Positions 1 through 8,542 are shown, counted from the stretch's first letter. The stretch: 64,000 bases of DNA from Bradyrhizobium diazoefficiens (GCF_018131015.1 NZ_JAFCJJ010000002.1:425725-489724), one strand, 5' to 3'. The notes: generated from the letters alone by a model not told the origin. Translations and numbers: made by a program.

Positions 1-1518
1 GGCGGACTTTCGCGGTCCGTAGAGCGGCAGCAGGAAATCCGCAACGTAGCGCAGCTTCTTCACCGACAACCGCAGCCGATGCAGTTGTTCGGCCGACAGC
101 GATTTGAAGCGGCGGCCGCGCTTGAGCACCCTGGCATGCTGCGCCGACAGGATGCGTCGCGCGAAATTGGTGGCGGGCTCCGCCAGTTGCCCCAGAGTTT
201 CCGGCGTGACGTCGCTGCGCCAGCCGCGCGCTTCGATCCAGCCGCCGAGCCCGATCAGGAAGACGGCCGTCCGGCGCCCGGCAAGCGCCAGGCGCACCTT
301 GTCATAGCTTGCCAGGCGGCGCTGCTCGATGGCCGCATTGAGCGCGTCGAAGCCAGCGATGGAGGGACAGCCCTGTGCGACCGTGCGCAGGGTTTCCTGC
401 TGGAAGACGTCGAGGTCGCGGGCGGCAGCCAGATCCTGCCCCAGCGATTTGGCCTCGGACCGGAGCTGCTCGAGCTTGCTGACGGGGACGACCGATCGCA
501 TCAGGTCGAGGACGGAGCGCAGGCGCCGCAGCGCGACGCGAAGCTGGTGAATGCCCTCGGGGTCGCCCCCGTGCTCGGCGGCCGGAAGCGACTGGAGAAG
601 ATGGTGCAGACAGGCACGCAGCATCACGGCAAACGCCTTGTCCAGCGACGAGGATGGATCGAGGCGAAGCTTGTGCGGACGTCCTGGCGCCGGCGGCGTA
701 TCGGCTGCTAGGTCAAATCCGCGCGCCGACTTGCTGCGCGCGGAAAGCCTTGCCGGTCCATGCTCGGCAAGCCGGAGCGCCAGCTCGTAAAGCGCAGACG
801 GGTGGCCGGTCTTGAGCTCCAGCTCGATCTCGCTGACCGGCAGCGATCGATCGCCGGCCTTCAGAGAGCCGCGGTCAAAGGCGACCTCGACCGCGCCGGA
901 CGGCAGATCGACGATGCGCGAGTGACGGTGAATGTCGGTGGTGAACACCACTTCGAGCGGGTGGCGCGCGAGATCGGCGCGCAGCTTCTCCGGAATGAAG
1001 GGCAGCGCCAGCGCGAGGTCGGGCGCAATGGACGGCACGCTCGCCTCCCATTCGCCGCGGCGGAGCGGATCATTGCCGACGGCCTTCACGGTCTGCGTGA
1101 AACGCGCGCCGCTCTGGCGCACCCGGAAGCTCAATCCATTGCGCTGGAGCGCGCGCTTGGGCGTATCGTAGTAGACCGCCTTGAGATGTTTTCGCGAGCC
1201 CTTGTTGCGCGCATTCGTCGCGATCACGGGGGCTTTTCCGAAATCGGCCAGGCGATCGGCATCCACCAGCAGCTTCAGCTCGATTTCGATTGCGGAAGAC
1301 GGAATGTCAGGCGACCGAGAAACATCTGCTGCAGTTTCGGCTTCGGTTTCATTCGAAACAAAATCGGAATGAAACCGCGCGTTGCGAGCCGGTGAATTGT
1401 CGGCGAGCGCGGGGCCGGGCCTTTGCTCTGCACCAGAAGCGGCGGAATTTCTGGGCGTGTGTTCCGGGACGAGGCGACCGCTGGCGCTCTGCACGGGTTC
1501 GAGGGATCGCTCGGACAT
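1..1518 (-). CDS. CYTH and CHAD domain protein (inorganic triphosphatase-like), 3' end outside window
   Basis: The frame is open for 506 codons from an ATG at 1518 to the left edge, so the C-terminus is missing. Residues 78-83 read EIELKL, the ExExK signature that opens CYTH (triphosphate tunnel) domains, followed by Arg/Lys-rich strands such as LSFRVRQSG and QTVKAVG. The last visible residues (KKLRYVADFLLPLYGPRK) are typical of the helical CHAD domain, which binds polyphosphate. Family members hydrolyse inorganic triphosphate or associate with polyphosphate granules. The first 75 or so residues are low-complexity Ser/Ala/Pro/Glu and look disordered, so a later start is possible. The gene stands alone. 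The domain call is firm; the substrate is inferred. Confidence 0.88.
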   Translation of the reverse strand, partial: MSERSLEPVQSASGRLVPEHTPRNSAASGAEQRPGPALADNSPARNARFHSDFVSNETEAETAADVSRSPDIPSSAIEIELKLLVDADRLADFGKAPVIATNARNKGSRKHLKAVYYDTPKRALQRNGLSFRVRQSGARFTQTVKAVGNDPLRRGEWEASVPSIAPDLALALPFIPEKLRADLARHPLEVVFTTDIHRHSRIVDLPSGAVEVAFDRGSLKAGDRSLPVSEIELELKTGHPSALYELALRLAEHGPARLSARSKSARGFDLAADTPPAPGRPHKLRLDPSSSLDKAFAVMLRACLHHLLQSLPAAEHGGDPEGIHQLRVALRRLRSVLDLMRSVVPVSKLEQLRSEAKSLGQDLAAARDLDVFQQETLRTVAQGCPSIAGFDALNAAIEQRRLASYDKVRLALAGRRTAVFLIGLGGWIEARGWRSDVTPETLGQLAEPATNFARRILSAQHARVLKRGRRFKSLSAEQLHRLRLSVKKLRYVADFLLPLYGPRKSA

Positions 1519-1713
1519 TCCGTTTATGACAGTTCAATGACGGGGACAGCGACGTATACCCGAACGGCCTCATGAGGAGAAGCGCGGCGCGCCGCGTTCC
1601 GCGTTAAAATTTTTTGAGTTGTGATCGATACGTCAATCTGAATTACATTCTGCAGGAACGATCGGAACGCGAGAGCAATTTTCTTTCTCGTCGCGATTAG
1701 CCAGGGAAAATTG

Positions 1714-2124
1714 ATGCAATTCGACACCAAGATCGCCATCGTGATCCGCACCGATCTTCAGGCCTGGCAAAAGCTCAACGTTGCATCTTTTCTCACCAGC
1801 GGCATTGCCGCGGCATTTCCGGAATGCATTGGCGACGCCTATGAAGACGGTTCCGGCACGAAATATCATGCACTGATCGGCCAGCCGATCCTGATCTACG
1901 GCGCCGATGGCGCGGCGCTGGCGCGCGCGCTCGATCGCGCGCTCGCGCGCAACGTCATGCCGGCGGTCTACACCGAGGACATGTTCAAGACCACGCATGA
2001 CGCCGCCAATCGCGAGGCGGTGAGGGCGGTGGCGCGTGCCGATCTCAATCTCGTCGGCATCGCCATGCGCGCCGAGCGCAAGGTGATCGACAAGATCGTC
2101 GACGGTTTGAAGTTTCACAGCTGA
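1714..2124 (+). CDS. DUF2000 family protein
   Basis: This 136-residue protein begins MQFDTKIAIVIR and matches DUF2000, small proteins with a peptidyl-tRNA-hydrolase-2-like fold and no established function. The conserved Ile-Val-Ile-Arg first strand, the central GxGTKYHALIGQP segment and the C-terminal NLVGIAMRAE strand are visible. An in-frame TTG lies directly before the ATG; the ATG is preferred because a purine-rich CAGGGAA lies just upstream. It has no co-directional partner. The 195 bases between it and the divergent CYTH-CHAD gene must hold both promoters, but no operator is recognisable there. Confidence 0.8.
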   Translation: MQFDTKIAIVIRTDLQAWQKLNVASFLTSGIAAAFPECIGDAYEDGSGTKYHALIGQPILIYGADGAALARALDRALARNVMPAVYTEDMFKTTHDAANREAVRAVARADLNLVGIAMRAERKVIDKIVDGLKFHS

Positions 2125-2145
2125 GCGCGGAGCGAGCCTGGCTCG

Positions 2146-2269
2146 TCGTCATGCCCGGGCTTGTCCCGGGCATCCACGTTCTTGGATCACGATGGAAGGC
2201 GTGGATGGCCGGGACATAGGCGAGCGGAAGCGACGCCGTCCTTCGGACGGCTATTCCCGGCCATGACGA
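2146..2269. repeat. Palindromic intergenic repeat, family A
   Basis: The ends are inverted copies of TCGTCATGCCCGGG and CCGGCCATGACGA, and the interior contains CCCGGGCTTGTCCCGGG and CGTGGATGGCCGGGACA. The same element recurs at 49562-49653. It has the form of the dispersed non-coding palindromes common between genes in Bradyrhizobium and could fold as a hairpin in RNA. It lies downstream of the DUF2000 gene and the convergent GFA gene, where it could act as a bidirectional 3'-end structure. Confidence 0.85.
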
Positions 2270-2299
2270 TGCGGAGGCTTCAGCGCTCTACTGCCGGCG

Positions 2300-2716
2300 T
2301 CACGCGCCCGGCGGCATGCCCGCGAACTTCGTCAGGCCTGGATCGAGATGATCCCACTCATGCCCGCGCGCCGCGTAGGTGACCACCTGCGGCCTGTAGC
2401 GCGCGGGCTCGTCGAGGCTTGCGGCGCGGATGGTGAAGATGCCGGGCATCGCTGCAAAGGTCAGGTAGACCGGCACGCCGCACTGGGAGCAGAAGCCGCG
2501 CGTCTTCAAATTGCCGCTGTCGCCGACCATGTCCCAGTGCTTTGCGTCGCCCGTCACCGTGACACCGTCGCGCGCGAAGGTCATGTACGAGCCGTGCCCG
2601 CCGCCGCTTTCACGCTGGCAGTCCCGGCACTGGCAGTGATTGCTGAACATGGGATCGGTGGTGATCGAATAGCGGATCGCGCCGCAGGCGCAGCCGCCGG
2701 TAAAGGGTTTTGTCAT
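2300..2716 (-). CDS. GFA (CENP-V/glutathione-dependent formaldehyde-activating) family protein
   Basis: This 138-residue protein carries the zinc-binding cysteine pattern of the GFA fold: GGCACGAIRY at the N-terminus, NHCQCRDCQRESG around residue 30 and GFCSQCGVPVY near residue 75. Family members bind zinc and often glutathione; most are not true formaldehyde-activating enzymes. Start 2716 is preferred over an ATG at 2725 because a GAGGA ribosome site lies about 10 bases upstream of 2716, whereas AGGA abuts the earlier ATG. It is the third gene of the ArsR-SRPBCC-GFA operon, 12 bases after the SRPBCC gene, so it is presumably controlled by the ArsR repressor. Confidence 0.9.
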   Translation of the reverse strand: MTKPFTGGCACGAIRYSITTDPMFSNHCQCRDCQRESGGGHGSYMTFARDGVTVTGDAKHWDMVGDSGNLKTRGFCSQCGVPVYLTFAAMPGIFTIRAASLDEPARYRPQVVTYAARGHEWDHLDPGLTKFAGMPPGA

Positions 2717-2728
2717 CGCGATCATTCC

Positions 2729-3202
2729 TCACTTCTCGCCACTGATTTCGTCGAGCTGTTTGACGACCTTCTTCCAGCCGCCGCTCATGACCGTGTAGGC
2801 CGACTCGTTCCTCGGCAGGACGAAGCCGGCGTGAACCAGGCGGATCCGCGTGCCGGCCTCGACCGGGGTGAGGGACCAGGTCACGACCGTATCGAGCGGC
2901 GCGCCATAGCCGGTGTTGCGCGTGTCGCCGCCCTTCCAGGCATAGACAAGGCGCCTGAAAGCCACGACCTCCAGAACGCGGCAATGGATCACGCCGTCCC
3001 AATTGCCGCCCGGGGTGGTCTGGAAAGTGAAAGCATTGCCTTCGACGGCCTCGAAGCCGGTCGGCGGCATCAGCCAGCGTCCGATCAGTTGCGCGCTGGT
3101 CAACGCCTTCCAGACCGTTGCGGCCGCATGAGGGAAGACCTCGTCGATGACGATGTCCCGGAGGTTGTCTTGGGGTTCGATTTTCGACTCGGCAGCACTC
3201 AC
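2729..3202 (-). CDS. SRPBCC/AHSA1 (START-like) domain protein
   Basis: The 157-residue protein has the AHSA1-type START-like fold: it opens with IVIDEVFPHAAATVWKALTSAQLIGRWL and later has LVYAWKGGD and VVTWSLTPVEAGTRIRLVHAGF. These proteins form a hydrophobic cavity and are often encoded beside ArsR regulators; ligand and reaction are usually unknown. The start is GTG at 3202, whose GTGA overlaps the ArsR stop codon, which implies translational coupling. The C-terminus ends after a short Lys/Glu helix, typical of the family, and nothing appears truncated. Confidence 0.88.
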   Translation of the reverse strand: MSAAESKIEPQDNLRDIVIDEVFPHAAATVWKALTSAQLIGRWLMPPTGFEAVEGNAFTFQTTPGGNWDGVIHCRVLEVVAFRRLVYAWKGGDTRNTGYGAPLDTVVTWSLTPVEAGTRIRLVHAGFVLPRNESAYTVMSGGWKKVVKQLDEISGEK

Positions 3203-3540
3203 GGATCGATCTCCTTCAAGAGGTCACGCAGGTTCTGGAAGCGCTCGCGCCAGAAGACGCCGTAATGGTCCATCCATTCGACCAGGGGCTCGAGCCCCTG
3301 CGGCGCGGCGCGGTAATAGACATTGCGGCCCTCGGCGCGCTCGGCGACCAGCCCGGCCTGCTTCAGCGACTTCAGGTGCTGCGAGATCGCGCCCTGGGTC
3401 ACGCCGCTGCCGCGCGTCAGCTCCGCGACGCTGATCTCCTTGCGCTCGAACACGCGTTCGAACACGGCGCGCCGCGTCGGATCGGCGAGGGCGCGCATCA
3501 CGGTGGTGACCGGGGTTTGAGAGGCTTCGTTCATGACCAT
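3199..3540 (-). CDS. ArsR/SmtB family transcriptional repressor
   Basis: This 113-residue winged-helix protein has ALADPTRRAVFERVF, the recognition region AELTRGSGVTQGAISQHLKSLKQAGLV and the wing RNVYYRAAP. It lacks the ELCVC metal-binding motif of arsenic or zinc sensors, so its inducer is probably organic or unknown. It heads a three-gene operon with an SRPBCC protein and a GFA protein. Two perfect AATTAGT-N4-ACTAATT palindromes lie directly upstream, strongly suggesting autorepression. A GTG at 3555 would put the start inside the operator; ATG 3540 or ATG 3534 is more likely. No good ribosome site is seen. Confidence 0.9.
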   Translation of the reverse strand: MVMNEASQTPVTTVMRALADPTRRAVFERVFERKEISVAELTRGSGVTQGAISQHLKSLKQAGLVAERAEGRNVYYRAAPQGLEPLVEWMDHYGVFWRERFQNLRDLLKEIDP

Positions 3541-3542
3541 CA

Positions 3543-3578
3543 AATTAGTAAACACTAATTAATTAGTCAAGACTAATT
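3543..3578. promoter_or_regulatory. Double ArsR operator
   Basis: Two directly adjacent perfect inverted repeats, AATTAGT-N4-ACTAATT at 3543-3560 and 3561-3578, differ only in the 4-base spacers (AAAC and CAAG). They sit immediately before the ArsR start codon. Arm length and spacing fit a winged-helix dimer, so this is most likely the autoregulatory operator, bound by two dimers. Confidence 0.8.
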
Positions 3579-3612
3579 TGTTGGGGCGCGGTCGGCTTCA
3601 TTCCCTTGACTG

Positions 3613-3630
3613 TGACTGACCGGTCAGTCA
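3613..3630. promoter_or_regulatory. TetR operator palindrome
   Basis: TGACTGACCGGTCAGTCA is an 18-base perfect palindrome ending 10 bases before the TetR start codon. Its position and TGACnnnnGTCA-like half sites fit an autoregulatory operator for the TetR repressor of the downstream efflux operon. Confidence 0.8.
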
Positions 3631-3640
3631 TAAGTACAAA

Positions 3641-4330
3641 ATGACGAAGACCCCGACCAGAGCCGCAAGGCCGTCTGCCGCCCGCGCCAAGGCGACGGGC
3701 GAGGCTGCCGGTAAAACAGCGCCCGTTCAAAACCGCGCCGCGCGCGCGGCGGAGCGGCGCGCTGCGATCGTGGAGGCGGCGATGGAGGAGTTCATCGCGC
3801 GCGGATTTGCGGCGACGCGGCTCGACGACATCGCGAAGCGCGCCGGCGTCGCCAAAGGCACGATCTACCTGCACTTCAAGGACAAGGAATCGATGTTCGA
3901 GGAGCTGGTGCGCACCGTGATCGTGCCCGTGGTGGCGCAGCTCAACGCGCTGCCGCCGCCGGCCGGTTCGGTGCGCGACCTGATCGAGGCGTTCGCGGGC
4001 AACTTCCTCAAGCAGGTGATCGGCACGCGGCGCGGCGACCTCGTGCGGCTGATCGTGGCGGAGGGGCCGCGCTTTCCGTCCGTCGCCGATTTCTATTACC
4101 GCGAGGTGGTCTCGCGCGGGATCGCCGGCATGCGCGGCCTGATCGAGCTCGGCATCGCTCGCGGCGAGATCCGCCAGAAAGACCTCGCGCGCTATCCGCA
4201 GATTCTGGTCGCGCCGGCGCTGATCGCGGTGATCTGGCAGAACCTGTTTGCGCGGCATGCGCCGCTCGATGCGCAGGACATGCTGCGCGTCCATCTCGAC
4301 CTGATTTTCGGTGAACGGAGGACGACATGA
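3641..4330 (+). CDS. TetR/AcrR family transcriptional repressor of the adjacent efflux operon
   Basis: This is a 229-residue TetR protein. After a disordered Arg/Ala/Lys-rich tail of about 35 residues comes the helix-turn-helix: IVEAAMEEFIARGFAATRL, then IAKRAGVAKGTIYLHFKDKESMF. The remainder is the ligand-binding and dimerisation domain. Its ATGA stop overlaps the HlyD start, so repressor and pump are cotranslated. The perfect palindrome just upstream is its likely operator. The ligand is unknown, but such regulators usually sense the pump's substrates. Confidence 0.92.
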   Translation: MTKTPTRAARPSAARAKATGEAAGKTAPVQNRAARAAERRAAIVEAAMEEFIARGFAATRLDDIAKRAGVAKGTIYLHFKDKESMFEELVRTVIVPVVAQLNALPPPAGSVRDLIEAFAGNFLKQVIGTRRGDLVRLIVAEGPRFPSVADFYYREVVSRGIAGMRGLIELGIARGEIRQKDLARYPQILVAPALIAVIWQNLFARHAPLDAQDMLRVHLDLIFGERRTT

Positions 4331-5115
4331 GGTCGTCGCGTGCGATTTCGACGCTTGCATTGGCTCTTGTGCTCGCAACCGGGCTCGCTGCTTGCAAGGA
4401 GAAGCGCGATCCCGGCTTCCAGGGCTGGGTCGAGGCCGACATGATCTATGTCAGCCCCGACGAAGCCGGCAGGGTGACCAAACTCAACATCCGCGAAGGC
4501 GACGCCGTGAAGGTCGGCGACGCCCTCTATTCCGTCGACGACGATCTGCAGCTCGCCGATCTCAACCAGACCAAGGCGACGCTGGCGAACGCGCAGCAGA
4601 CCCATGACCGCGCGGAATCGCTGCGCAAGACCGGCTCCGGCACCCAGGCGGCGCTGGATTCCGCGGTCTCGGACCTGCGGGTCGCCGAGGCCAAGGTGGT
4701 GACGTCGCAGACGCGCCTGGCCCGGCGCAAGGGCTTTGCGCCGGTCGCCGGCACGATCCAGCAGATCTATTTCCGCGAAGGCGAGATGGTGGCGGCGCAA
4801 CGGCCGGTGCTCTCGATCATGCCGCCCGGCAACATGAAGCTGCGCTTCTTCGTTCCGGAAACCGCGCTGCCGAAGCTTTCGATCGGCGACGAAGTCCGGG
4901 TCGCCTGCGACAATTGCGCGGCCGATCTCACCGCGAGGATCTATTTCATCGCGACCTCGGCCGAATACACCCCGCCGGTGATCTACAGCCTCGAAGAGCG
5001 CAACAAGCTCGTCTATTTGATCCAGGCGCGGCCCTCGCGGCCCGATGCCTTGCGCGTCGGGCAGCCGATCGACGTCTATCTCAATCCCAAGACCCCCGTG
5101 GCGGACAAGCGATGA
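4327..5115 (+). CDS. HlyD-family periplasmic adaptor lipoprotein of ABC efflux pump
   Basis: The protein has 262 residues. The N-terminus is a lipoprotein signal with lipobox LAAC (Cys23), so it is anchored in the inner membrane facing the periplasm. It has the split biotinyl-lipoyl domain (VSPDEAGRVTKLNIREGDAVKVGD and FAPVAGTIQQIYFREGEMV) around a coiled-coil hairpin at residues 80-135, then a beta-barrel domain. This is the YbhG-type architecture that links an ABC exporter to an outer-membrane channel; no TolC homologue is encoded nearby. Four-base overlaps join it to the TetR gene before and the ATPase gene after. Confidence 0.92.
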   Translation: MRSSRAISTLALALVLATGLAACKEKRDPGFQGWVEADMIYVSPDEAGRVTKLNIREGDAVKVGDALYSVDDDLQLADLNQTKATLANAQQTHDRAESLRKTGSGTQAALDSAVSDLRVAEAKVVTSQTRLARRKGFAPVAGTIQQIYFREGEMVAAQRPVLSIMPPGNMKLRFFVPETALPKLSIGDEVRVACDNCAADLTARIYFIATSAEYTPPVIYSLEERNKLVYLIQARPSRPDALRVGQPIDVYLNPKTPVADKR

Positions 5116-6044
5116 GCGGCGGCAACGGCATCGCGATCGACGTCAGGGGCCTGACAAAATCGTTCGGCGGCCGCGAGGTCGTGCACGATCTGTCGATGCA
5201 GGTGAAGCGCGGTTCGATCTACGGTTTCCTCGGGCCGAACGGCTCGGGCAAGACCACCACCATCCGCATCCTCTGCGGCCTGCTCACGCCCGACAGCGGC
5301 GAGGGCACCTGCCTCGGCTACGACATCCTGCGCGACGCTGAGAAGATCAAGCGCCAGGTCGGCTACATGACCCAGCGCTTCAGCCTGTATCAGGACCTCT
5401 CGGTGCGCGAGAATCTCGAATTCGTCGCGCGGCTCTACGGCCTGCGCGATCCTCGCGGCGCCGCGCGCGACATGATCAGGCGGCTCGGCCTGTCGGGCCG
5501 CGAGGAGCAACTGGCCGGCGAGCTCTCCGGCGGCTGGAAGCAGCGCCTTGCGCTCGGGGCCTGCACGCTGCCAAGTCCGCAACTCCTGCTGCTGGACGAG
5601 CCGACCGCCGGCGTCGATCCCAAGGCGCGGCGCGATTTCTGGAACGAGATCCACGCGCTCGCCGCTGACGGGCTGACCGTGCTGGTCTCGACCCACTACA
5701 TGGACGAGGCCGAGCGCTGCCACGAGATCGCCTACATCGCCTATGGTCATCTGCTGACGCATGGCACGGTGGAGGAGGTGATCGCGGGATCAAAACTCAC
5801 GACCTATACCGTGACGGGCGAGGACCTGAACGGGCTGACGGCCGCGCTCAGCGGCAAGCCCGGAATCGACATGGTGGCGCCGTTCGGCACCTCGCTGCAC
5901 GTCTCTGGCCGCGACGTCGCCGCGCTCGAGGCCAGCATCGCGCCATGGCGCGAGAAGAGCGACCTGCACTGGCACAAATCCGCGCCGTCGCTGGAGGACG
6001 TCTTCATCGAGCTGATGAGCCGCTCCAAGGACAATTTCCAATGA
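5112..6044 (+). CDS. ABC transporter ATP-binding protein (YbhF-like)
   Basis: This 310-residue ABC ATPase has Walker A GPNGSGKTT at 41-49, Q-loop Gln88, signature LSGGWKQR from 138, Walker B LLLLDE at 158-163 and switch His195. The C-terminal 80 residues are the extra domain seen in drug and lipid exporters. ATG 5112 is chosen because it overlaps the HlyD stop (ATGA); the frame stays open upstream, but that would lie inside the HlyD gene. E. coli YbhF is a tandem of two ATPase domains; here there is one, so it should work as a homodimer. Confidence 0.94.
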   Translation: MSGGNGIAIDVRGLTKSFGGREVVHDLSMQVKRGSIYGFLGPNGSGKTTTIRILCGLLTPDSGEGTCLGYDILRDAEKIKRQVGYMTQRFSLYQDLSVRENLEFVARLYGLRDPRGAARDMIRRLGLSGREEQLAGELSGGWKQRLALGACTLPSPQLLLLDEPTAGVDPKARRDFWNEIHALAADGLTVLVSTHYMDEAERCHEIAYIAYGHLLTHGTVEEVIAGSKLTTYTVTGEDLNGLTAALSGKPGIDMVAPFGTSLHVSGRDVAALEASIAPWREKSDLHWHKSAPSLEDVFIELMSRSKDNFQ

Positions 6045-7204
6045 GCACCGCCGGTCCTCCGGTCGCGGCGCGCGAGGTCCGGGAACGCTTCGGCTTCTGG
6101 AAGCGCTCCTATGCGATGCTGATCAAGGAATTCATCCAGCTCAAGCGCGACCGCGTCTCGTTCGCGATGATCGTGATGCTGCCGGTGATGCAGCTCCTGC
6201 TGTTCGGCTATGCCATCAACACCACGCCGCACTATCTGCCGAGCGCGGTGTTGCTGCAGGAGGATTCGGATCTTGCCCGCTCGATCCTGAAGGCGCTGGA
6301 AAACACCAAGTACTTCCGCTTCATCTACGAGGTGCACGACGTCGACGATTTCGACAATTTGCTGAAGTCCGGCAAGGTGCTGTTCGGCGTCGAGATCCCG
6401 CGCGGGTTCGAGCGGGCGGTGCGGCGCGGCGACCGGCCGGCGCTGCTGGTCGCGGCCGACGCCACCGACCCGGTCGCGGCGAGCTCGGCGCTCGGGTCGC
6501 TCGCAATGATCGTGCAGACCGCGCTCGCGCACGATCTCTACATCGGCGCCCCCCCGGACATGCCGTTCGAGATCCGCGCGCATGCCCGCTACAATCCGGC
6601 CGCGTCCTCCAGCCTCAACATCGTGCCGGGCCTCGTCGGCACCATCCTCACCATGACCATGCTGATCTTCACCGCGCTCTCGGTCACGCGCGAGGTCGAG
6701 CGCGGCACCATGGAGAGCCTGTTGTCGATGCCGATCAGGCCGGTCGAGGTGATGTTCGGCAAGATCATCCCCTACGTGCTGGTCGGCTTCGTGCAGGCCT
6801 TCCTGATCATCGGCATCGGCGTCGGCCTGTTCGGCGTGCCCGTGCTCGGCAACCTGTTCCTGCTGGCGCTGCTGTCGACGCTGTTCATCACCACAAACCT
6901 TTCGATCGGCTACACGATCTCGACGGTGGTGCAGAACCAGCTCCAGGCCATGCAGATGTCGATGATGTTCTTCCTGCCGAGCATCCTGCTCTCGGGCTTC
7001 ATGTTCCCGTTCGCCGGCATGCCGGCGTGGGCGCAATATGTCGGCGAGGGCCTGCCGCTGACGCACTATCTGCGCATCGTCCGCGCCATCATGCTGAAAG
7101 GCGCGAGCATGGAGAATTTGCGCTACGACGCACTGGCGCTCGCGGCATTGATGCTGCTCGCCATGGTCATCGCCGTGACGCGCTTCCGCCGCACGCTGGA
7201 TTGA
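6041..7204 (+). CDS. ABC-2 type transporter permease (YbhS/YbhR-like)
   Basis: The protein has 387 residues. It has one N-terminal membrane helix (VSFAMIVMLPVMQLLLFGYAI), a large periplasmic loop of about 150 residues, and five C-terminal helices from IVPGLVGTILTMTMLIFTALSV onward. The cytoplasmic coupling segment TREVERGTMESLLSMPIRPVEVMFGKI is characteristic of ABC2_membrane_3 exporters. It starts in the stop of the ATPase gene (ATGA). Only one permease is present, whereas E. coli ybhSR has two, so a homodimeric channel is inferred. The substrate is probably a drug or other amphiphile. Confidence 0.93.
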   Translation: MSTAGPPVAAREVRERFGFWKRSYAMLIKEFIQLKRDRVSFAMIVMLPVMQLLLFGYAINTTPHYLPSAVLLQEDSDLARSILKALENTKYFRFIYEVHDVDDFDNLLKSGKVLFGVEIPRGFERAVRRGDRPALLVAADATDPVAASSALGSLAMIVQTALAHDLYIGAPPDMPFEIRAHARYNPAASSSLNIVPGLVGTILTMTMLIFTALSVTREVERGTMESLLSMPIRPVEVMFGKIIPYVLVGFVQAFLIIGIGVGLFGVPVLGNLFLLALLSTLFITTNLSIGYTISTVVQNQLQAMQMSMMFFLPSILLSGFMFPFAGMPAWAQYVGEGLPLTHYLRIVRAIMLKGASMENLRYDALALAALMLLAMVIAVTRFRRTLD

Positions 7205-7231
7205 GGCAAGATACCCTGGAATCGAGGGGGG

Positions 7232-8542
7232 ATGATGGTCAGCTTTGCCAGCAGGAAGACACGGCTGCACGCCGCGATGTCCGAGGATTTCGAGCGCGAG
7301 CTGACGCGTGAGGTGCTGCGGACCGAGCTGATCCGGGTCAGGGCGCTGATCGTGACGGGCTGCGTCCTGCTGCTGTTCGTCTCGGCGATGTACATGGTCG
7401 ACCCCGCCGTCATGAACCGGGTCTGGCAGGGCGCGGAAGGGTTTTCCGAGATCTATGGCATCCTGGTCGGCTTCATCATGTTCGAGGTCTGGGTGCACAG
7501 CCAGATCCGGCGCAATCTGAAGCTCGATCGCGACCTGCCGGTCGTCAGGCGCTACATCGGAGCGCTGATGGAGACCTCGCTGCCGACCGTGATCCTGATC
7601 CTGCAGATCCGGAGCATGGGGCCGAGCCAGGCGCTGGGCTTCGTGGTGCCGCTGATCTATTTCATCTTCGTCATCCTCTCGACGCTACGGCTCGATTTCA
7701 AGCTCTCGACCTTCACCGGCTTCGTCGCAGCAGTCGAGCTTCTGACCGTGGCGCTGATCTACAATTCGGCCGCTGCCGACGGCATTCCCTTGCTCTATTT
7801 CCACGCGGTCCGGAGCACCATCATCCTGATCTGCGGCGTGCTCGCGGGCGCGGTCGGCGCGCAGCTGCGCCGGCAGTTCGCCGCGAGCATCGCGGCGGCG
7901 ACCGCGCGCGACCGGGTTACCAATCTGTTTGGCCAGCACGTTTCGCCGCAGGTGGTGGAGCAGTTGATGGCGGCGGGGACCGGCGCCGCCAGCGACCTTC
8001 GTCATGTCGCGGTGATGTTCGTCGATTTCCGCGGCTTCACCGCCGGCGCGCAGTCGCGCACCCCGCAGGAGGTCGTCGACCGGCTCGACGGCGCCTTCGC
8101 CGTGCTGGTCGACATCCTCGACCGTCACGGTGGCATCGTGAACAAGTTTCTGGGCGACGGTTTTCTGGCGCTGTTCGGCGCCCCGCTCGCGGCATCCGAT
8201 GCCGCGCACCGCGCCGTCGCCGCCGGCCGCGAGATGCTGACCGCGATGGACCGCATCAATGGAGGCTCGAGCTGGCCGCTGCGGATCGGCATCGGCATCC
8301 ATTTCGGCGAGGTCGTCGCCGGCAATATCGGCTCGCCGCGGCGCAAGGAATACACCGTCATCGGCGACACCGTGAATTTCGCCTCCCGCCTGGAGGCGCT
8401 GAACAAGGAGTTCGGCTCGCAGCTCCTGATCTCCGCGTCCGTCCGCGAGGCGCTGGGCAAGGATGGCGACGACGCGGTCGCGCTTGGCGAGGTCGAGGTA
8501 CGCGGCTACGAGCAGAAGGTGCCGGTCTATCAGCTCGGCTAG
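7232..8542 (+). CDS. Membrane-bound class III adenylate/guanylate cyclase
   Basis: The protein has 436 residues. The N-terminal half has about six membrane helices (for example VTGCVLLLFVSAMYMVD and STIILICGVLAGAVGA) with no recognisable extracellular sensor. A short helix, VTNLFGQHVSPQVVEQLM, leads to a C-terminal class III cyclase domain. The two metal-binding aspartates are Asp265 (FVDFRGFT) and Asp309 (GDGFLALFG), and GDTVNFASRLEALN is present. It should make cAMP; guanylate specificity cannot be excluded. A GAGGGGG ribosome site precedes the start. The gene lies 27 bases after the efflux operon, so co-transcription is possible but not required. Confidence 0.93.
   Translation: MMVSFASRKTRLHAAMSEDFERELTREVLRTELIRVRALIVTGCVLLLFVSAMYMVDPAVMNRVWQGAEGFSEIYGILVGFIMFEVWVHSQIRRNLKLDRDLPVVRRYIGALMETSLPTVILILQIRSMGPSQALGFVVPLIYFIFVILSTLRLDFKLSTFTGFVAAVELLTVALIYNSAAADGIPLLYFHAVRSTIILICGVLAGAVGAQLRRQFAASIAAATARDRVTNLFGQHVSPQVVEQLMAAGTGAASDLRHVAVMFVDFRGFTAGAQSRTPQEVVDRLDGAFAVLVDILDRHGGIVNKFLGDGFLALFGAPLAASDAAHRAVAAGREMLTAMDRINGGSSWPLRIGIGIHFGEVVAGNIGSPRRKEYTVIGDTVNFASRLEALNKEFGSQLLISASVREALGKDGDDAVALGEVEVRGYEQKVPVYQLG

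Noticed and set aside
3541..3555. GTG at 3555 as ArsR start
   Set aside because: It would place the first codons inside the operator palindrome; ATG 3540 or 3534 agrees better with the family start.
5804..7498. Long - strand open frame (564 codons) opposite the ABC transporter genes
   Set aside because: It is rich in His, Asp and Arg as expected from the reverse complement of high-GC coding sequence, with no domain.
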